A stretch of DNA of 64,000 nucleotides, from assembly GCA_020635725.1 (NCBI GenBank), contig JACJZF010000001.1:1-64000 (forward strand), in the 5' to 3' direction. The stretch comes from Flavobacteriales bacterium (GTDB taxonomy: Bacteria > Bacteroidota > Bacteroidia > Flavobacteriales_F > PHOS-HE28). Below the pieces are notes generated by a model. That model saw only the letters and a list, made by a program, of their open reading frames with translations, searched no databases and was not told the DNA's origin. Both the position numbers and the translations under genes were made by a program. This document shows, in pieces, positions 49,127 to 58,999 of the stretch; position 1 is the stretch's first letter, and every line of letters starts with the position of its first letter.

Positions 49127-50050
49127 CTAGCGCTCGCGATCCGAGCGGTTCACCAGATGCACGCCGGAGAAGATGAGCATGGCGCAGAGCCCGTGCTCCC
49201 AACCGAGTTCCGCCGGAAGCACCGCGGGCAGCCCCAGCCGCGAGGGCCCGATCCGCAAGGCCAGCCACGCGGCGCCCGTGGCCAGCACCGGCTGCATGTA
49301 CACGTAGGCGCCAACCACGCTCGGGCTCACCACGCCCAAGGCCCACGTGTTGAGCAGGTAGGCCACGAAGGTGACCATGACCACCACGAAGGCCATGGCC
49401 ATCGCATTCGGTCGAGACAGCCCGGCCCAATCCACCGCAAGGAACTCGCCGATCCCGAAGGGCAGCACGAGCGCCGCGCCGATGGCGAAGCAGCCGGTCA
49501 TGACCGTGGCAGCGGAGTACTTGGCCATGAGCGGCTTCACCAGCACCAGGTAAATGGCATAGCTCGAAGCATTGACCAGGATGAAGGCATCGCCCAGCAG
49601 GGTGGCCCCGCTGGCCGTGGCCGATGGCTTCAGGAAGACCAAGAGCAGCGCGCCTGCCGCACCGAGCAGGATCCCCACCACCTTCCCCGGCCTGATGCGC
49701 TCGCCGATGAGCGCCGCCGCGAAGACGAGCACCAGGATCGGCGTGGCCACCATGATCAGGCTCGCATTGGTGGGAGCGGTGCGCATGAGGCCATGGAAGA
49801 ACATGAGCTGATTGAGCGCGACGCCGAAGAGGGCGCAAAGGCCGAGACGCGCCAGATCGGGCCATGCGATGCGCTGCGGCCGCCACGCGAAGAGCAGCAC
49901 GAAGAGCACCAGCGCGCCGAGCACGCGCAGCAGGATGAAGCCCGAGGGACCGATGACCGACGGCATCAGGCCCTTGGCCACGACGTAATTGAGGCCGTAG
50001 ATGAGGTTGACGATAAACAGTGCGACGTGCGCTCTGGAGTGAGCCCTCAT
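49127..50050 (-). CDS. EamA/DMT-family transporter
   Basis: A 307-residue protein with ten helices arranged as two EamA repeats, the first starting ALFIVNLIYGLNYVVAKGL and containing FHGLMRTAPTNASLIMVATPI, the second starting GDAFILVNASSYAIYLVL and containing SPSVVGAYVYMQPVLATGAAW. The family exports metabolites such as amino acids. The substrate is unknown. It ends 20 bases before the yicC start and may share its transcript. Confidence 0.92.
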   Translation of the reverse strand: MRAHSRAHVALFIVNLIYGLNYVVAKGLMPSVIGPSGFILLRVLGALVLFVLLFAWRPQRIAWPDLARLGLCALFGVALNQLMFFHGLMRTAPTNASLIMVATPILVLVFAAALIGERIRPGKVVGILLGAAGALLLVFLKPSATASGATLLGDAFILVNASSYAIYLVLVKPLMAKYSAATVMTGCFAIGAALVLPFGIGEFLAVDWAGLSRPNAMAMAFVVVMVTFVAYLLNTWALGVVSPSVVGAYVYMQPVLATGAAWLALRIGPSRLGLPAVLPAELGWEHGLCAMLIFSGVHLVNRSDRER

Positions 50051-50077
50051 GGTAGCAGGCGCGAAAGTGCAGCGGGA

Positions 50078-50085
50078 TACCTTTA
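50078..50085 (+). promoter_or_regulatory. -7 box (TACCTTTA) for the UPF0104 gene
   Basis: TACCTTTA lies 17 bases before the ATG at 50103. It differs from consensus only at the last base. Confidence 0.5.
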
Positions 50086-50102
50086 GCCCGACCACGGCAG
50101 CC

Positions 50103-51311
50103 ATGAACGAGGATGGAGCGACGGATCAGGAACGCGACTTCCGCAGCAAGCTGAGCCTGCGGAAGGTGATGATCCCGGTGCTGATCGGGATCGTGGCCGC
50201 CGGTTGGCTGCTCTGGCGCGACCTGGGCAAAGAGCGATATGAGCATGTGGGACCCGGACTCGGCGATTACGCCTGGACCGATGCGAACGGGAACCGCATA
50301 CCCGACCTGGGTGATGCCGCGGAGTTCCGATTGGTAGGCGACGGCACGGGCGACTACAAGCGCATGAGCGCCGCGGAGACCTTGCGGTCGATCCAGTGGA
50401 CCTGGCAGAGCACCGTGTGGATCCTGCTCGCCGTGCTGGTCACCGGGTTCCGCGATCTGGGCTACATCTATCGCATGCGCGTGCTCAGCGATGGGCACCT
50501 CTCCTGGCGCCAGTCCTTCAATGTCACCTTCCTATGGGAATTCGCCTCTTCGCTCACCCCCTCGGTGGTCGGCGGATCCAGCATCGCCATGTTCATCATC
50601 GGTCGCGAGGGCCTCGCGCTGGGTAGGGCCACGGCCATCGTGCTGGTGACCGCTCTCATGGACGAGCTCTTCTACATCGTGATGGTGCCCTTGGTCTTCC
50701 TCGCCGTGGGCATGGAGAACCTGTTCCCTGCCGAGCTCGACAACGCCTTCTGGGGCCTGCCCATCCGCAGCATCTTCTGGATCGGCTACGGCTTCATCCT
50801 GCTGTTGGTCGGGATCATCTTCTACTCCGTCTTCTTCCGCCCACGGGCCTTCAAGTTCGTGCTGCTGCGGGTGTTCAAGCTGCCCTTCATCCGTCGGTGG
50901 CGGCCCGAAGTGATCCGGGTCGGCGACGACATCGCCATCACTAGCACCGAGCTCAAGGGCAAGCGCAAGCGGTTCTGGGCGAAGGCCTTCGGCGCCACCT
51001 GCTTCTCGTGGGCCAGCCGCTTCCTGGTGATCAACTTCATCGCGGCGGCCTTCTTCAGCGTGCACGACCACTTGCTGCTCTACGCGCGCCAGCTCATCAT
51101 GTGGGTGATCCTGCTCATCAGCCCCACACCGGGCGGCAGCGGCATCGCCGAGATCGCCTTCGCCGGTTTCTTCCGCGACCTGCTACCTGCCGTGGGCTAC
51201 ATCGGCGCCATCGCCATCATCTGGCGCGTTCTCAGCTACTACCTGTACCTGTTCATGGGCACCGTGATCCTGCCGCGCTGGCTGCGCAGCACGGCCGGCC
51301 GCCAATCGTGA
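50103..51311 (+). CDS. UPF0104/LPG synthase transmembrane-region family protein
   Basis: A 402-residue polytopic protein with about eight helices. It contains the conserved segment FLWEFASSLTPSVVGGSSIAMFII and the late LLISPTPGGSGIAEIAFAGFF, hallmarks of the AglD/UPF0104 (lysylphosphatidylglycerol synthase membrane region) family. No soluble aminoacyltransferase domain is present, so a flippase-like role in lipid handling is more likely than LPG synthesis. A periplasmic or loop segment (residues 45-95) lies between the first two helices. Confidence 0.85.
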   Translation: MNEDGATDQERDFRSKLSLRKVMIPVLIGIVAAGWLLWRDLGKERYEHVGPGLGDYAWTDANGNRIPDLGDAAEFRLVGDGTGDYKRMSAAETLRSIQWTWQSTVWILLAVLVTGFRDLGYIYRMRVLSDGHLSWRQSFNVTFLWEFASSLTPSVVGGSSIAMFIIGREGLALGRATAIVLVTALMDELFYIVMVPLVFLAVGMENLFPAELDNAFWGLPIRSIFWIGYGFILLLVGIIFYSVFFRPRAFKFVLLRVFKLPFIRRWRPEVIRVGDDIAITSTELKGKRKRFWAKAFGATCFSWASRFLVINFIAAAFFSVHDHLLLYARQLIMWVILLISPTPGGSGIAEIAFAGFFRDLLPAVGYIGAIAIIWRVLSYYLYLFMGTVILPRWLRSTAGRQS

Positions 51312-51318
51312 GCGCGAG

Positions 51319-51326
51319 TACCTTCG
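51319..51326 (+). promoter_or_regulatory. -7 box (TACCTTCG) for the transsulfuration enzyme
   Basis: TACCTTCG lies 18 bases before the ATG at 51345. Confidence 0.55.
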
Positions 51327-51344
51327 CGACCCATTCCACTGAGC

Positions 51345-52484
51345 ATGAAATTCGGCACCAAAGCCATCCACGCCGGCGTGGAGCCCGATCCCGCTACCGG
51401 GGCGATCATGACGCCCATCTACCAGACCAGCACCTACGTGCAGGCGTCGCCCGGCGACCACAAGGGATACGAGTACAGCCGGACGCACAACCCGACACGC
51501 ACGGCGCTGCAGAACGCCCTGGCCGCGCTGGAGAACGGCACGCATGGCTTGTGCTTCAGCAGCGGCATGGCCAGCATCGATGCGATCATCAAGCTGCTGA
51601 AGCCCGGAGACGAAGTGGTGAGCACCAACGACCTCTACGGCGGCACCTATCGCTTGTTCACCAAGATCTTCGAAGGCTTCGGCGTGCGGTTCCGCTTCGT
51701 GGACATGAGCGACCTGCGCCAGGTGGAAGCGGCGATGAGCCCGGCCACGAAGCTGATCTGGGCCGAGACCCCGACCAACCCGCTGCTGCGCATCATCGAC
51801 ATCGCGGGACTCAGCGGTATCGCTACGAGGCATGGCTGCCTGTTGGGCGTGGACAACACGTTCGCGAGCCCCTACCTGCAGAACCCGATCGACCTGGGTG
51901 CCGACATCGTGATGCACAGCGTGACGAAGTACCTCGGGGGTCACAGCGATGTGGTGATGGGCGCCCTGGTGGTGAAGGACGCGGAGCTCGCCGAGCGCCT
52001 CGCCTTCATCCAGAACAGCAGCGGCGCCACGCCCGGCCCGCAGGACTGCTTCCTGGTGCTGCGCGGGCTGAAGACGCTCCATCTGCGCATGCAGCGGCAT
52101 TGCGAGAACGGCCGGGCCATCGCCGAATGGCTGGCGAAGCACCCGAAGGTGGATCGCGTGTATTGGCCCGGCTTCGCGACCCATGCGAACCATGAGGTGG
52201 CGAAGCGGCAGATGCGCGGCTTCGGCGGCATGATCAGCTTCACCTTGAAGGGCGACGACATGGCCGATGCCACACGCGTGCTGAGCAGCACCAAGCTCTT
52301 CTCCTTGGCCGAGAGCCTGGGCGGCGTGGAATCGCTCCTGGGCCACCCGGCGAGCATGACCCATGCTAGCATCCCGCGCGAGGAACGGCTGAAGAATGGC
52401 TTGGCCGACACCCTCATCCGCCTGAGCGTTGGCCTGGAGGATGCGGAGGACCTCATCGACGACCTGCAGCAGGCGCTCAACTAA
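51345..52484 (+). CDS. Cystathionine gamma-synthase/gamma-lyase family PLP enzyme
   Basis: A 379-residue transsulfuration enzyme. The PLP Lys is at 195 in HSVTKYLGGHSD, with YSRTHNPTR and FSSGMASIDA upstream and the Asp in GVDNTFASP. The length and the C-terminal text SLGGVESLLGHPASMTHAS fit the Cys/Met-metabolism family. Whether it forms cystathionine from homoserine derivatives or breaks it to cysteine cannot be decided from the sequence. Confidence 0.93.
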   Translation: MKFGTKAIHAGVEPDPATGAIMTPIYQTSTYVQASPGDHKGYEYSRTHNPTRTALQNALAALENGTHGLCFSSGMASIDAIIKLLKPGDEVVSTNDLYGGTYRLFTKIFEGFGVRFRFVDMSDLRQVEAAMSPATKLIWAETPTNPLLRIIDIAGLSGIATRHGCLLGVDNTFASPYLQNPIDLGADIVMHSVTKYLGGHSDVVMGALVVKDAELAERLAFIQNSSGATPGPQDCFLVLRGLKTLHLRMQRHCENGRAIAEWLAKHPKVDRVYWPGFATHANHEVAKRQMRGFGGMISFTLKGDDMADATRVLSSTKLFSLAESLGGVESLLGHPASMTHASIPREERLKNGLADTLIRLSVGLEDAEDLIDDLQQALN

Positions 52485-52539
52485 GGAAGGAAGCCCATCC
52501 CGGTCTATCGGGTGGCGCGATGCGTGGCCCGGGACCCGC

Positions 52540-52547
52540 TACCTTGG
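52540..52547 (+). promoter_or_regulatory. -7 box (TACCTTGG) for the first M43 protease
   Basis: TACCTTGG lies nine bases before the ATG at 52557. Confidence 0.5.
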
Positions 52548-52556
52548 CGACTCCCC

Positions 52557-54611
52557 ATGGTATCCATGCGCTCACTCTTCCTCTTCCCGTTCGGCCTGGC
52601 CGCGTGCAGCGCGCTCGCCCAGGACGATGGCTTCCGCTGCTTGGCCAACAACCCCGCCGAGCTGGAACGGCACCTGCTGGAGCACCCCGGCGCGCAGCAT
52701 GCGGCCATGGAGGCGAAAGCCGCCTTGGACGCGCGCACCGCTTCTTTCAACCACGGTGGCCAGGGCCCCTTCATCATCAGCGTCGTCTTCCATGTGATCC
52801 ACAACAACGGACCGGAGAACATCAGCGACGAGCAGCTCGAGGATGCGATCCGCGTGCTCAACCAGGATTACAACAAGCTGAACCCCGACACCGGTCTGGT
52901 GCGCCCGGAGTTCCAGGGCATCATCGCCGATGTGGGCATCGAGTTCCGGCTCGCGCGCCGAGACCCCGAAGGCAACTGTACCAACGGCATCACGCGCACC
53001 GTGAGCACGCGCACCTACGACGGCGACTTCGAGATGACGCAGCTCATCCAATGGCCGCGCGACCGCTACATGAATGTGTGGGTGGCAGCAAGCGCCAATG
53101 GGGCAGCGGGCTACACGTACTACCCGATGTGGCTCGATGGTTGGCCGGAGGCCGACGGCATCGTGATCCTGCACGACTACACGGGGAGCATCGGCACGAG
53201 CTCGGCCTATCGCAGCCGGGTGCTGAGCCATGAGGTGGGCCATTGGCTCAACCTGAAGCACTGCTGGGGCGACAGCAATGAACCCGGCGTGGAACAGAAC
53301 TGCTCCGTGGATGACGAGGTGGCCGACACCCCGCTCACAATCGGATGGACCTCTTGCGTACTCACCGGCGCCAGCTGCGGCAGCACGCTCGACAACGTGC
53401 AGAACTACATGGAATACTCGTACTGCTGCCGCATGTTCACCCAAGGCCAGGGCGACCGCATGATCGCCGCGCTCACCTCACCCATCGCGGAGCGTGAGAG
53501 CCTTTGGCAGCCTTCTACCCTGGCCCTCACCGGGGTGATGGAACCGGAACAGCTCTGCATGGCGCGTTTCGAGGCCGACCGCCGTGAGCTGTGCGCGGGC
53601 TCCAGCGTGCAGTTCACCGATATGAGCTACTTCGGCGTCAGCGCGCGCTCCTGGAGCTTCGAGGGTGGCAGCCCCGGCGGCTCGTTCGATGCCCAACCCG
53701 TGGTCACCTACGATGCGCCCGGCACCTATGCCGTGACCCTGGTGGTGAGCGACGGCTCGGCATCGGAGAGCAGCACCGTGCCTGGCTATATCACCGTGCT
53801 GCCCAACCCCGGACTTCCCGCGCCGTGGAGTGAAGACTTCGAATCCGGCCCGGACGTGCCCAACGACCGATGGCGCGTGGTCAACCCGGACGATGACGTC
53901 ACCTTCGCCATCACTACCGCCGCGGCTTACACCGGCACCCGCTGCGTGCGGCTCACCAATTCATCGGCGCAGGACGGCCGACGCGACGAGCTGATCTCCA
54001 CCGCGATCGACCTCACCGGCATCGCGGACCCTGTGCTGAGCTTCCGCTACGCCTATGCCCGGCGCAACCCCATCAACGATGATGTGCTCTACGTGTACGC
54101 CAGCGGTGACTGCGGGGAGACCTGGGTGCTGCGCAAAGTGATCCGTGCCATCACCACGCTGGTCACCGCTCCGCAAACCAACGGCTCCTTTGTTCCGGCA
54201 GGCGCTGACCAATGGGGCTACGCCGCACTCACCAACATCGGACCGGCCCTGCAGACCACGAGCTTCCGCATGCGTTTCCTGTTCGAGAGCGATGGCGGGA
54301 ATAACCTCTACCTCGATGACATCAACCTGAACGGGATTCCTGTCGGAATCGAGGAAACCGTGTCTCCCGCCCAAAGCGCGCGCATGGTTCCGAACCCCAT
54401 CGACGGCTCCGGCGTGGTAATGAGCGACCTGCCCGATGGGCCGGTGGAGTGGCGCCTGATGAATGCGCTCGGACAAGTCACAGGAACCGGCACATCGCTC
54501 ATTCAGCATGGCCGTTTCCCATTCCCGGGAGCAACCGTCCCGGCAGGCAGCTATTCGCTCTTGCTGCGGGCAGAAGACCAAGCACGTTCGGCCCGGTTCA
54601 TCGTGCCGTGA
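52557..54611 (+). CDS. Secreted M43 metalloprotease, copy 1, with T9SS sorting domain
   Basis: A 684-residue secreted protein. Signal peptide, then a short propeptide, then an M43 (cytophagalysin/pappalysin-like) catalytic domain with the metzincin zinc motif HEVGHWLNLKH at 225-235 and a Met-turn-like EYSYC segment. A PKD-type domain (about 340-425) is followed by a jelly-roll adhesion domain (about 430-595, ending NNLYLDDINL) and a C-terminal sorting domain (MVPNPIDGSG on). The start could also be 52566. It is the first of three paralogues in tandem. Confidence 0.93.
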   Translation: MVSMRSLFLFPFGLAACSALAQDDGFRCLANNPAELERHLLEHPGAQHAAMEAKAALDARTASFNHGGQGPFIISVVFHVIHNNGPENISDEQLEDAIRVLNQDYNKLNPDTGLVRPEFQGIIADVGIEFRLARRDPEGNCTNGITRTVSTRTYDGDFEMTQLIQWPRDRYMNVWVAASANGAAGYTYYPMWLDGWPEADGIVILHDYTGSIGTSSAYRSRVLSHEVGHWLNLKHCWGDSNEPGVEQNCSVDDEVADTPLTIGWTSCVLTGASCGSTLDNVQNYMEYSYCCRMFTQGQGDRMIAALTSPIAERESLWQPSTLALTGVMEPEQLCMARFEADRRELCAGSSVQFTDMSYFGVSARSWSFEGGSPGGSFDAQPVVTYDAPGTYAVTLVVSDGSASESSTVPGYITVLPNPGLPAPWSEDFESGPDVPNDRWRVVNPDDDVTFAITTAAAYTGTRCVRLTNSSAQDGRRDELISTAIDLTGIADPVLSFRYAYARRNPINDDVLYVYASGDCGETWVLRKVIRAITTLVTAPQTNGSFVPAGADQWGYAALTNIGPALQTTSFRMRFLFESDGGNNLYLDDINLNGIPVGIEETVSPAQSARMVPNPIDGSGVVMSDLPDGPVEWRLMNALGQVTGTGTSLIQHGRFPFPGATVPAGSYSLLLRAEDQARSARFIVP

Positions 54612-54726
54612 GAACCGGTCGGCCGCAAGGTCGCGCCGATGCCGCCCATCACCCCTTTCGTCGGAGAGGCGTGAGTGGTGAATGACCCACCCGAGACACT
54701 CAGGAGCCAAAGCCCACGCGTTAGTG

Positions 54727-54742
54727 TGTCAACCGTGTGACA
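54727..54742. promoter_or_regulatory. Candidate operator TGTCA-N6-TGACA upstream of M43 copy 2
   Basis: A perfect 5-base inverted repeat with a 6-base spacer (TGTCA-ACCGTG-TGACA) lies 21 bases before the -7 box at 54764, so a bound dimer would cover the -33 region. The spacing is like that of CRP/FNR-type sites, although the half-site differs. Confidence 0.45.
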
Positions 54743-54763
54743 GTCCGTTGATGGCGTGACCGG

Positions 54764-54771
54764 TATTTTTG
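54764..54771 (+). promoter_or_regulatory. -7 box (TATTTTTG, consensus) for the second M43 protease
   Basis: TATTTTTG fully matches TAnnTTTG and lies 27 bases before the ATG at 54799. Confidence 0.6.
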
Positions 54772-54798
54772 GATTCCAACCTCTCGACCCTCGACCTC

Positions 54799-56874
54799 AT
54801 GTGGAAGACGTTCTCTTGCGCGGGCCTCATGGCCGTGTGCACGCCCTTGGTCTCCGATGCGCAAACCACGGTTCGGCCTTGCGGCGCGAATGATCTGGCC
54901 AAAGCCGCGAGCCACAGCCCGGAGCCGGAGTCCTACCTCAGCGAAGTATCCGCGGCCGATGCCGTGCTCGAGGGCTTCACCGCGCAATGGGCCGAGGCCA
55001 ATTCGGGGGCAGAGCGCGTGGATTACATCATTCCCGTGGTCTTCCACATCATCCACAACAACGGCCCGGAGAACATCAGCGATGCGCAAGTGGAGGATGC
55101 CATCCGCGTGCTGAATAACGATTACAACAAGCTCAACATCGACTGGCCGAACGTGCGGCCAGAATTCCTGGACCTCGTGGCCGATGTGGGCATCGAGTTC
55201 CGTCTGGCGCAGCGTGATCCCCAGGGCAATTGCACCAACGGGATCACACGCACGGTCTCGCCCCTGACCAACGACGGCACGCAGGACATGAAGGACCTGA
55301 TCCAATGGCCGCGCAACAAGTACCTGAACGTATGGGTGGCCGCCAGCGCCGATGGCGCCGCAGGCTACACGTATCGTCCTGGAGCCGTTTCCAACTGGCC
55401 GGAAGGCGATGGGATCGTGCTGCTGCACGATTACACCGGCTCGATCGGCACCAGCTCGATCAGCCATTCGCGCACCCTGACCCACGAGGTGGGGCACTGG
55501 CTGAACCTGGCGCACACCTGGGGCAACACCAACGACCCGGGCGTGAGCGACAACTGCAGTTCAGACGATAACGTGAACGATACGCCCAACACCATCGGGT
55601 GGACCTTCTGCGACCTAGATGGCGCGAGCTGCGGCAACCCGATCGACAACGTGGAGAACTACATGGAGTACTCGTATTGCTCGAAGATGTACACCACGGG
55701 CCAGGCCACGCGCATGCTGGCCGCGCTGAACAGTTCCACGGCGCAGCGCAACCAGCTCTTCACTTCGTCCAACCTGGCCAGCACCGGGGTTACCGAGGCG
55801 CCTATCCTGTGCGTCGCTGAGTTCAGCGCCAGCACTCAGCTGGTCTGCGCGGGAACAGCGGTCAGCTTCACCGACCTCAGCTATCACAACGTGACCTCAC
55901 GCTCCTGGACCTTCCCCGGCGGCACCCCCGCAACCAGCTCGGCCGAGACTCCGGAGGTGACGTACACCGAGCCGGGCGTGTACGCCGTATCGCTCACCGT
56001 AAGCGATGGCACCAGCTCGATCACCGATACGCAGGATGCCCTGATCACCGTAATGGCCAACCCCGGTACGACTCCGCCTGTGATGGAGAGCTTCGAGAAC
56101 CTGAGCGCCCTGAATGGTCCGGAATGGTACGTGGTGAATCCGTCCGGAGGCAACACCTTCTCGCTCAACACCAACGCGGCCTTCACCGGTTCGAAGTCGG
56201 TTCGTGTGCAGAATTCCACGGGAATGGCCGGATCAACGGAGGAATTACTCTCGCGAACCTTCGACATGAGCGATGCCAGCGACATCAGCATCTCCTTCCG
56301 CTGGGCATACGCCCGCCGCACCAGCGCAAGCGATGATGTGCTGAGCCTGCTGGTGAGCAACAATTGCGGCGCCACCTGGAGCCTGCGCAAGATCATGCGC
56401 GGCAGCACCACCCTGCCTACGGCGCCCAACACCTCGAGCAACTTCGTGCCCAGCGGCCCCGACCAGTGGGGATACACGGAGGTGACCAACATCAGCAGCA
56501 CGAGCCATGTCAGCGATTTCCGCTTCAAGTTCATCTTCGAGAGCGATGGCGGCAACAACCTCTACCTCGACGACATCAATGTGAATGGCATGCCGGTGGG
56601 CATCGACGAGCTCGGTCGCGGAGTGCCCGAGCTCATGGTGCTTCCGAACCCGGCGCATGAGACCGCCCGACTGGGCTTCACGCTGCGCGCGCCCGCCGTG
56701 TGCCGCTTGGACATGCTCGACGCTACCGGCCGCACGGTACGTTCCGCGCATCTGGGCCAGCGTGCAGGCAACCAGCTCGTCGATCTGCCGCTCGCGGGCC
56801 TGGAGCCCGGCACCTACTTCATCCAGCTAATCGCCGGAGAGCGTCGTGCCGTATCGCGGCTCCTGCTGGAATGA
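54799..56874 (+). CDS. Secreted M43 metalloprotease, copy 2, with T9SS sorting domain
   Basis: A 691-residue paralogue of its neighbours. Signal peptide MWKTFSCAGLMAVCTPLVS, propeptide, M43 catalytic domain with HEVGHWLNLAH at 229-239, PKD domain (about 345-430), jelly-roll domain (about 435-600) and a type A T9SS sorting domain from LPNPAHETARL. I chose the ATG at 54799 because it gives a good signal peptide. The gap to copy 1 is 187 bases and holds its own promoter and a palindrome. Identity to copy 3 is visibly high in the catalytic region. Confidence 0.94.
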   Translation: MWKTFSCAGLMAVCTPLVSDAQTTVRPCGANDLAKAASHSPEPESYLSEVSAADAVLEGFTAQWAEANSGAERVDYIIPVVFHIIHNNGPENISDAQVEDAIRVLNNDYNKLNIDWPNVRPEFLDLVADVGIEFRLAQRDPQGNCTNGITRTVSPLTNDGTQDMKDLIQWPRNKYLNVWVAASADGAAGYTYRPGAVSNWPEGDGIVLLHDYTGSIGTSSISHSRTLTHEVGHWLNLAHTWGNTNDPGVSDNCSSDDNVNDTPNTIGWTFCDLDGASCGNPIDNVENYMEYSYCSKMYTTGQATRMLAALNSSTAQRNQLFTSSNLASTGVTEAPILCVAEFSASTQLVCAGTAVSFTDLSYHNVTSRSWTFPGGTPATSSAETPEVTYTEPGVYAVSLTVSDGTSSITDTQDALITVMANPGTTPPVMESFENLSALNGPEWYVVNPSGGNTFSLNTNAAFTGSKSVRVQNSTGMAGSTEELLSRTFDMSDASDISISFRWAYARRTSASDDVLSLLVSNNCGATWSLRKIMRGSTTLPTAPNTSSNFVPSGPDQWGYTEVTNISSTSHVSDFRFKFIFESDGGNNLYLDDINVNGMPVGIDELGRGVPELMVLPNPAHETARLGFTLRAPAVCRLDMLDATGRTVRSAHLGQRAGNQLVDLPLAGLEPGTYFIQLIAGERRAVSRLLLE

Positions 56875-56907
56875 GCCTTTCCCTCTGACACCGGGGCCGC
56901 GTTGCCC

Positions 56908-56915
56908 TAGCTTCG
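56908..56915 (+). promoter_or_regulatory. -7 box (TAGCTTCG) for the third M43 protease
   Basis: TAGCTTCG lies 17 bases before the ATG at 56933, within the 58-base gap between copies 2 and 3. Confidence 0.45.
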
Positions 56916-56932
56916 CGCGTCTTTTCCTAGAA

Positions 56933-58999
56933 ATGCCAACCATGCGCCTTTATCCCGTCCTCGGCTTCAGCCTCCTTTTCAGCGGCGCCCTGCTCGCGCA
57001 GGAACCCGCTTTCACCTGCCGTACCAATGAGCCTGCCCTGCTCGAGCAGCTGCACCAGAACGACCCTGTGGTGCTGGAGGCCATGGCACAGGCCAAGGCC
57101 GAACTGGAAGCCTGGACCGCGCAGTTCAACGAAGGCTCGCGCAGCACCTACACGGTGCCTGTGGTATTCCACGTGATCCACAACAACGGCCCGGAGAACA
57201 TCTCCGACGAGCAGATCCACGATGCCATGCGGATCCTCAACGAGGATTTCAACCGCGAGAACGGCGATTGGGACAATGTGCGTCCGGAGTTCCTCTCGCT
57301 GGTGGCGGATATCGACATCGGGTTCGCCCTTGCCACACGCGACCCCCAGGGCAACTGCACCAAGGGCATCACCCGAACACAGAGCGTACTCACGAATGAC
57401 GGCACGCAGGACATGAAGGACCTGATCCAGTGGCCGCGCAACAAGTACCTGAACGTGTGGGTATGCGCGAACGCGGATGGCGCCGGCGGCTACACGCTGA
57501 CGCCCGGTTCGGCGGCGTTCTTCTCAGCGGCGGATGGCATCGTGATGAACCACCAGTACGTGGGCTCCATCGGCACAGGAACCGCCTCGCGGAGCCGCGC
57601 GCTCACGCACGAGGTGGGTCACTGGATCAACCTGGAGCATACCTGGGGCGGCAGCAACAACCCCGCGGTGGCGAGCAACTGCAGCACCGATGATGGCGTG
57701 AGCGATACCCCGAACACCATCGGCTGGACCACCTGCAACCTGAACGGAGCCACCTGCGGCAGCCCGCTGGACAACGTGGAGAACTACATGGAGTACTCCT
57801 ACTGCTCCAAGATGTTCACCCTGGGGCAACGCACACGCATGATCGCGGCGCTCACCTCCTCCACCGCGCAGCGCAATCAGCTCATCACCTCGGGTAACCT
57901 GGCAGCCACCGGCGTGAGCCTGCCCGCCACCCTGTGCGCCGCGCAATTCCAAGCGGACAACCGGTTGATCTGCGCGGGCGGAAGCGTGACCTTCGAAGAC
58001 ATCAGCTACAACGCGGTGACGGGCCGTACCTGGGACTTCACCGGCGGCGAGCCCGCCACGAGCACGTCGGAGAACCCGACGGTGACCTACAACTCGGCGG
58101 GCATCTACCCGGTGTCCATGACCGCCACCGACGGCACCACCAGCCTCACGAGCACGCAGAACGCGTACATCACCGTGCTGCCCATGCCCGGCGGGGCCGT
58201 CCCCTTGGTCGAGGGCTTCGAGAGCGTGGCCGGATTGAACGGGCCGGAATGGTACACCGTGAACTCCGACAACGACAACACCTTCGGGGTGACCTCCATC
58301 GCCTCGTACAGCGGAAGCAAGAGCGTGCGCATCGTGAACAGCACCGCCATGAATGGCCGTACCGATGAGCTGGTCTCCACCACCTATGACATGAGCGGCG
58401 CCACGAGCATCAGCGTCACCTTCCGTTACGCCTACGCGAAGCGTACCAGCTCCAGCGACGATGTGCTCAACTTCTACATCAGCAACAACTGCGGCGATTC
58501 ATGGAGCCTGCGCAAGATTCTGCGCGGCAGCACCACCCTCACCACGGGCGGCACAACCACGGCCAGCTTTGCCCCGAACGGCCCCGCGCAATGGGGATAC
58601 GCGGAGGTGACCAACATCAGCAGCAGCAGCTTCGTTCCCGGCTTCCGGGTCAAGTTCGAGTTCATCAGCGATGGCGGCAACAACCTCTACCTCGATGACA
58701 TCAACATCAACGGGGCGCCGGTGAGCGTGGAAGAGATCGCCGGCCTTGGTGAGGGGCTCGTGGTCGTGCCCAACCCGGTTTCCGGTCCGGCACAGCTGCG
58801 CTTCACGGCATCGGCAGCGGCTCCCGCGAGCCTGGAGATCCTGGACATGACCGGCCGGGTGATCGTTCAGCGCGACCTGGGCAACCTGAGCGCTGGCGCG
58901 CACAGCATCGAGCTGCCCACCACGCTTGGCGTGGGCGCCTACTTCGCCCGACTGCGCGGCAGCGAGGGAGCGCTGGTCTCTCGTTTCGTGATCCGATGA
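56933..58999 (+). CDS. Secreted M43 metalloprotease, copy 3, with T9SS sorting domain
   Basis: A 688-residue paralogue. Signal peptide MPTMRLYPVLGFSLLFSGALL, propeptide, catalytic domain with HEVGHWINLEH at 226-236, PKD domain, jelly-roll domain (ending NNLYLDDININ) and a type A sorting domain from VVPNPVSGPAQ. All three copies share the segment VFHVIHNNGPENIS before the zinc site. The start could also be 56942. The stop overlaps the start of a small lipoprotein gene (ATGA), so the two are cotranslated. Confidence 0.94.
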   Translation: MPTMRLYPVLGFSLLFSGALLAQEPAFTCRTNEPALLEQLHQNDPVVLEAMAQAKAELEAWTAQFNEGSRSTYTVPVVFHVIHNNGPENISDEQIHDAMRILNEDFNRENGDWDNVRPEFLSLVADIDIGFALATRDPQGNCTKGITRTQSVLTNDGTQDMKDLIQWPRNKYLNVWVCANADGAGGYTLTPGSAAFFSAADGIVMNHQYVGSIGTGTASRSRALTHEVGHWINLEHTWGGSNNPAVASNCSTDDGVSDTPNTIGWTTCNLNGATCGSPLDNVENYMEYSYCSKMFTLGQRTRMIAALTSSTAQRNQLITSGNLAATGVSLPATLCAAQFQADNRLICAGGSVTFEDISYNAVTGRTWDFTGGEPATSTSENPTVTYNSAGIYPVSMTATDGTTSLTSTQNAYITVLPMPGGAVPLVEGFESVAGLNGPEWYTVNSDNDNTFGVTSIASYSGSKSVRIVNSTAMNGRTDELVSTTYDMSGATSISVTFRYAYAKRTSSSDDVLNFYISNNCGDSWSLRKILRGSTTLTTGGTTTASFAPNGPAQWGYAEVTNISSSSFVPGFRVKFEFISDGGNNLYLDDININGAPVSVEEIAGLGEGLVVVPNPVSGPAQLRFTASAAAPASLEILDMTGRVIVQRDLGNLSAGAHSIELPTTLGVGAYFARLRGSEGALVSRFVIR

